From: Symbiodinium kawagutii
Lineage: Eukaryota; Sar; Dinophyceae; Suessiales; Symbiodiniaceae
Assembly (NCBI GenBank): GCA_009767595.1
Contig: VSDK01009670.1
Coordinates: 162,340 to 226,339 of the forward strand
Length of the DNA stretch: 64,000 nucleotides
Direction: 5' to 3'
Position 1 is the stretch's first letter; each line of letters opens with the position of its first letter. Both the position numbers and the translations under genes were made by a program. Below the pieces are notes generated by a model, which ran no database searches, was not told the DNA's origin, and saw nothing but the letters and a program-made list of their open reading frames with translations. This document shows positions 63,580 to 64,000 of this stretch, in pieces.

Positions 63580-64000
63580 AATAGTATAATAATATATGGT
63601 ATAAACATATACATTTTGATGTAGATTATGTTTTATGAGCATGAACTACTATAGTAAACTGTATTGGTGATTCAAGTGGACAATTCTGAGCCACTATCCT
63701 TATAATTACTGATGCTATCCAATGATATCTAATGTTTCTCAATCAACGGTGACCCACCATTAACAATGATCATTCACGGCTATCACCCTTTGATATGTTG
63801 GGCAACTGCCAGTTAGATATTGGTACACGTATAGCTGATTAAATGGCAATCTTAAGCAATTCCAAGTGGCGGGGGCCACCATGTACTGGTATGAAACATA
63901 GTTTGTTTGCATGGATGAGTGAAACAATGGGCGAAGTAAAACTGTTACGTGGGGAGACTGGGAATCCTTTTACTCTACATCCAACAAACGCAAGGTTCGG
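63580..64000. other. No gene seen
   Basis: AT-rich sequence to the window end with no exon signal. Confidence 0.4.

Noticed and set aside
1..64000. CRISPR array
   Set aside because: The tandem repeats are contiguous minisatellites without unique spacers, and the sequence is eukaryotic.
1..64000. rRNA, tRNA or dinoflagellate spliced-leader genes
   Set aside because: I found no recognisable cloverleaf, rRNA core or spliced-leader 22-mer by eye; a covariance-model search would be needed to exclude degenerate copies.

Overview
This window looks like nuclear DNA of a dinoflagellate, possibly a Suessiales/Symbiodiniaceae relative; I cannot name the species. The reasons are mostly AT-rich intron-like sequence with short GC-rich exon islands, many candidate introns that start GT or GC and end AG followed by G, several transposon families with terminal inverted repeats, long intact LINE-type reverse transcriptases, and a retroelement-linked cytosine methyltransferase. 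Nothing suggests a bacterial or organellar origin. Almost every real coding signal reads on the minus strand.

Layout. (1) About 1-11 kb holds scattered minus-strand exon candidates (best: 4616-4759, 5488-5565, 6033-6129, 8799-9327, 1464-1672) between small inverted-repeat elements. (2) 13.0-23.6 kb is a composite retroelement on the minus strand. In transcription order it has a possible zinc-knuckle exon, a C5 cytosine methyltransferase, a 1165-residue ORF with a protease-like centre and a coiled-coil tail, and a 1.6-kresidue endonuclease/reverse transcriptase/RNase H ORF. (3) 24.2-26.2 kb has CAA/CAG and GA-rich microsatellites and a small intron-bearing AT-hook gene. (4) 26-37 kb has further exon candidates, a possible DDE-transposase relic, and a roughly 940-bp 12-bp minisatellite running into an assembly gap. 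(5) 38.1-41.9 kb is a second LINE, truncated at its 5' end and frameshifted near its 3' end.

(6) 42-62.4 kb is the most unusual region. Seventeen minus-strand mini-exons of 30-117 nt each encode the same peptide, consensus GKMSFAPSDPPA. Sixteen are 30-39 nt and phase 1-1, and every junction splits a glycine codon, so any set of them can be joined in frame. The central copies lie in a tandemly duplicated unit of about 1.3 kb carrying two mini-exons. Longer exon candidates (43064-43226, 42909-42970, 49567-49617, 52278-52490, 52651-52756, 59575-59669) and a Helitron Rep-domain fragment are interspersed. I do not recognise the repeat peptide.

How parts relate. Three retroelement ORFs share one orientation, and the methyltransferase overlaps the next ORF by 107 nt in a different frame, so they are probably expressed as a unit. 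The minus-strand exons probably belong to one or a few very long intron-rich genes, with mobile elements sitting in the introns. Exon chains are inferred by eye from splice sites, phase and codon use; transcript data are needed to join them.
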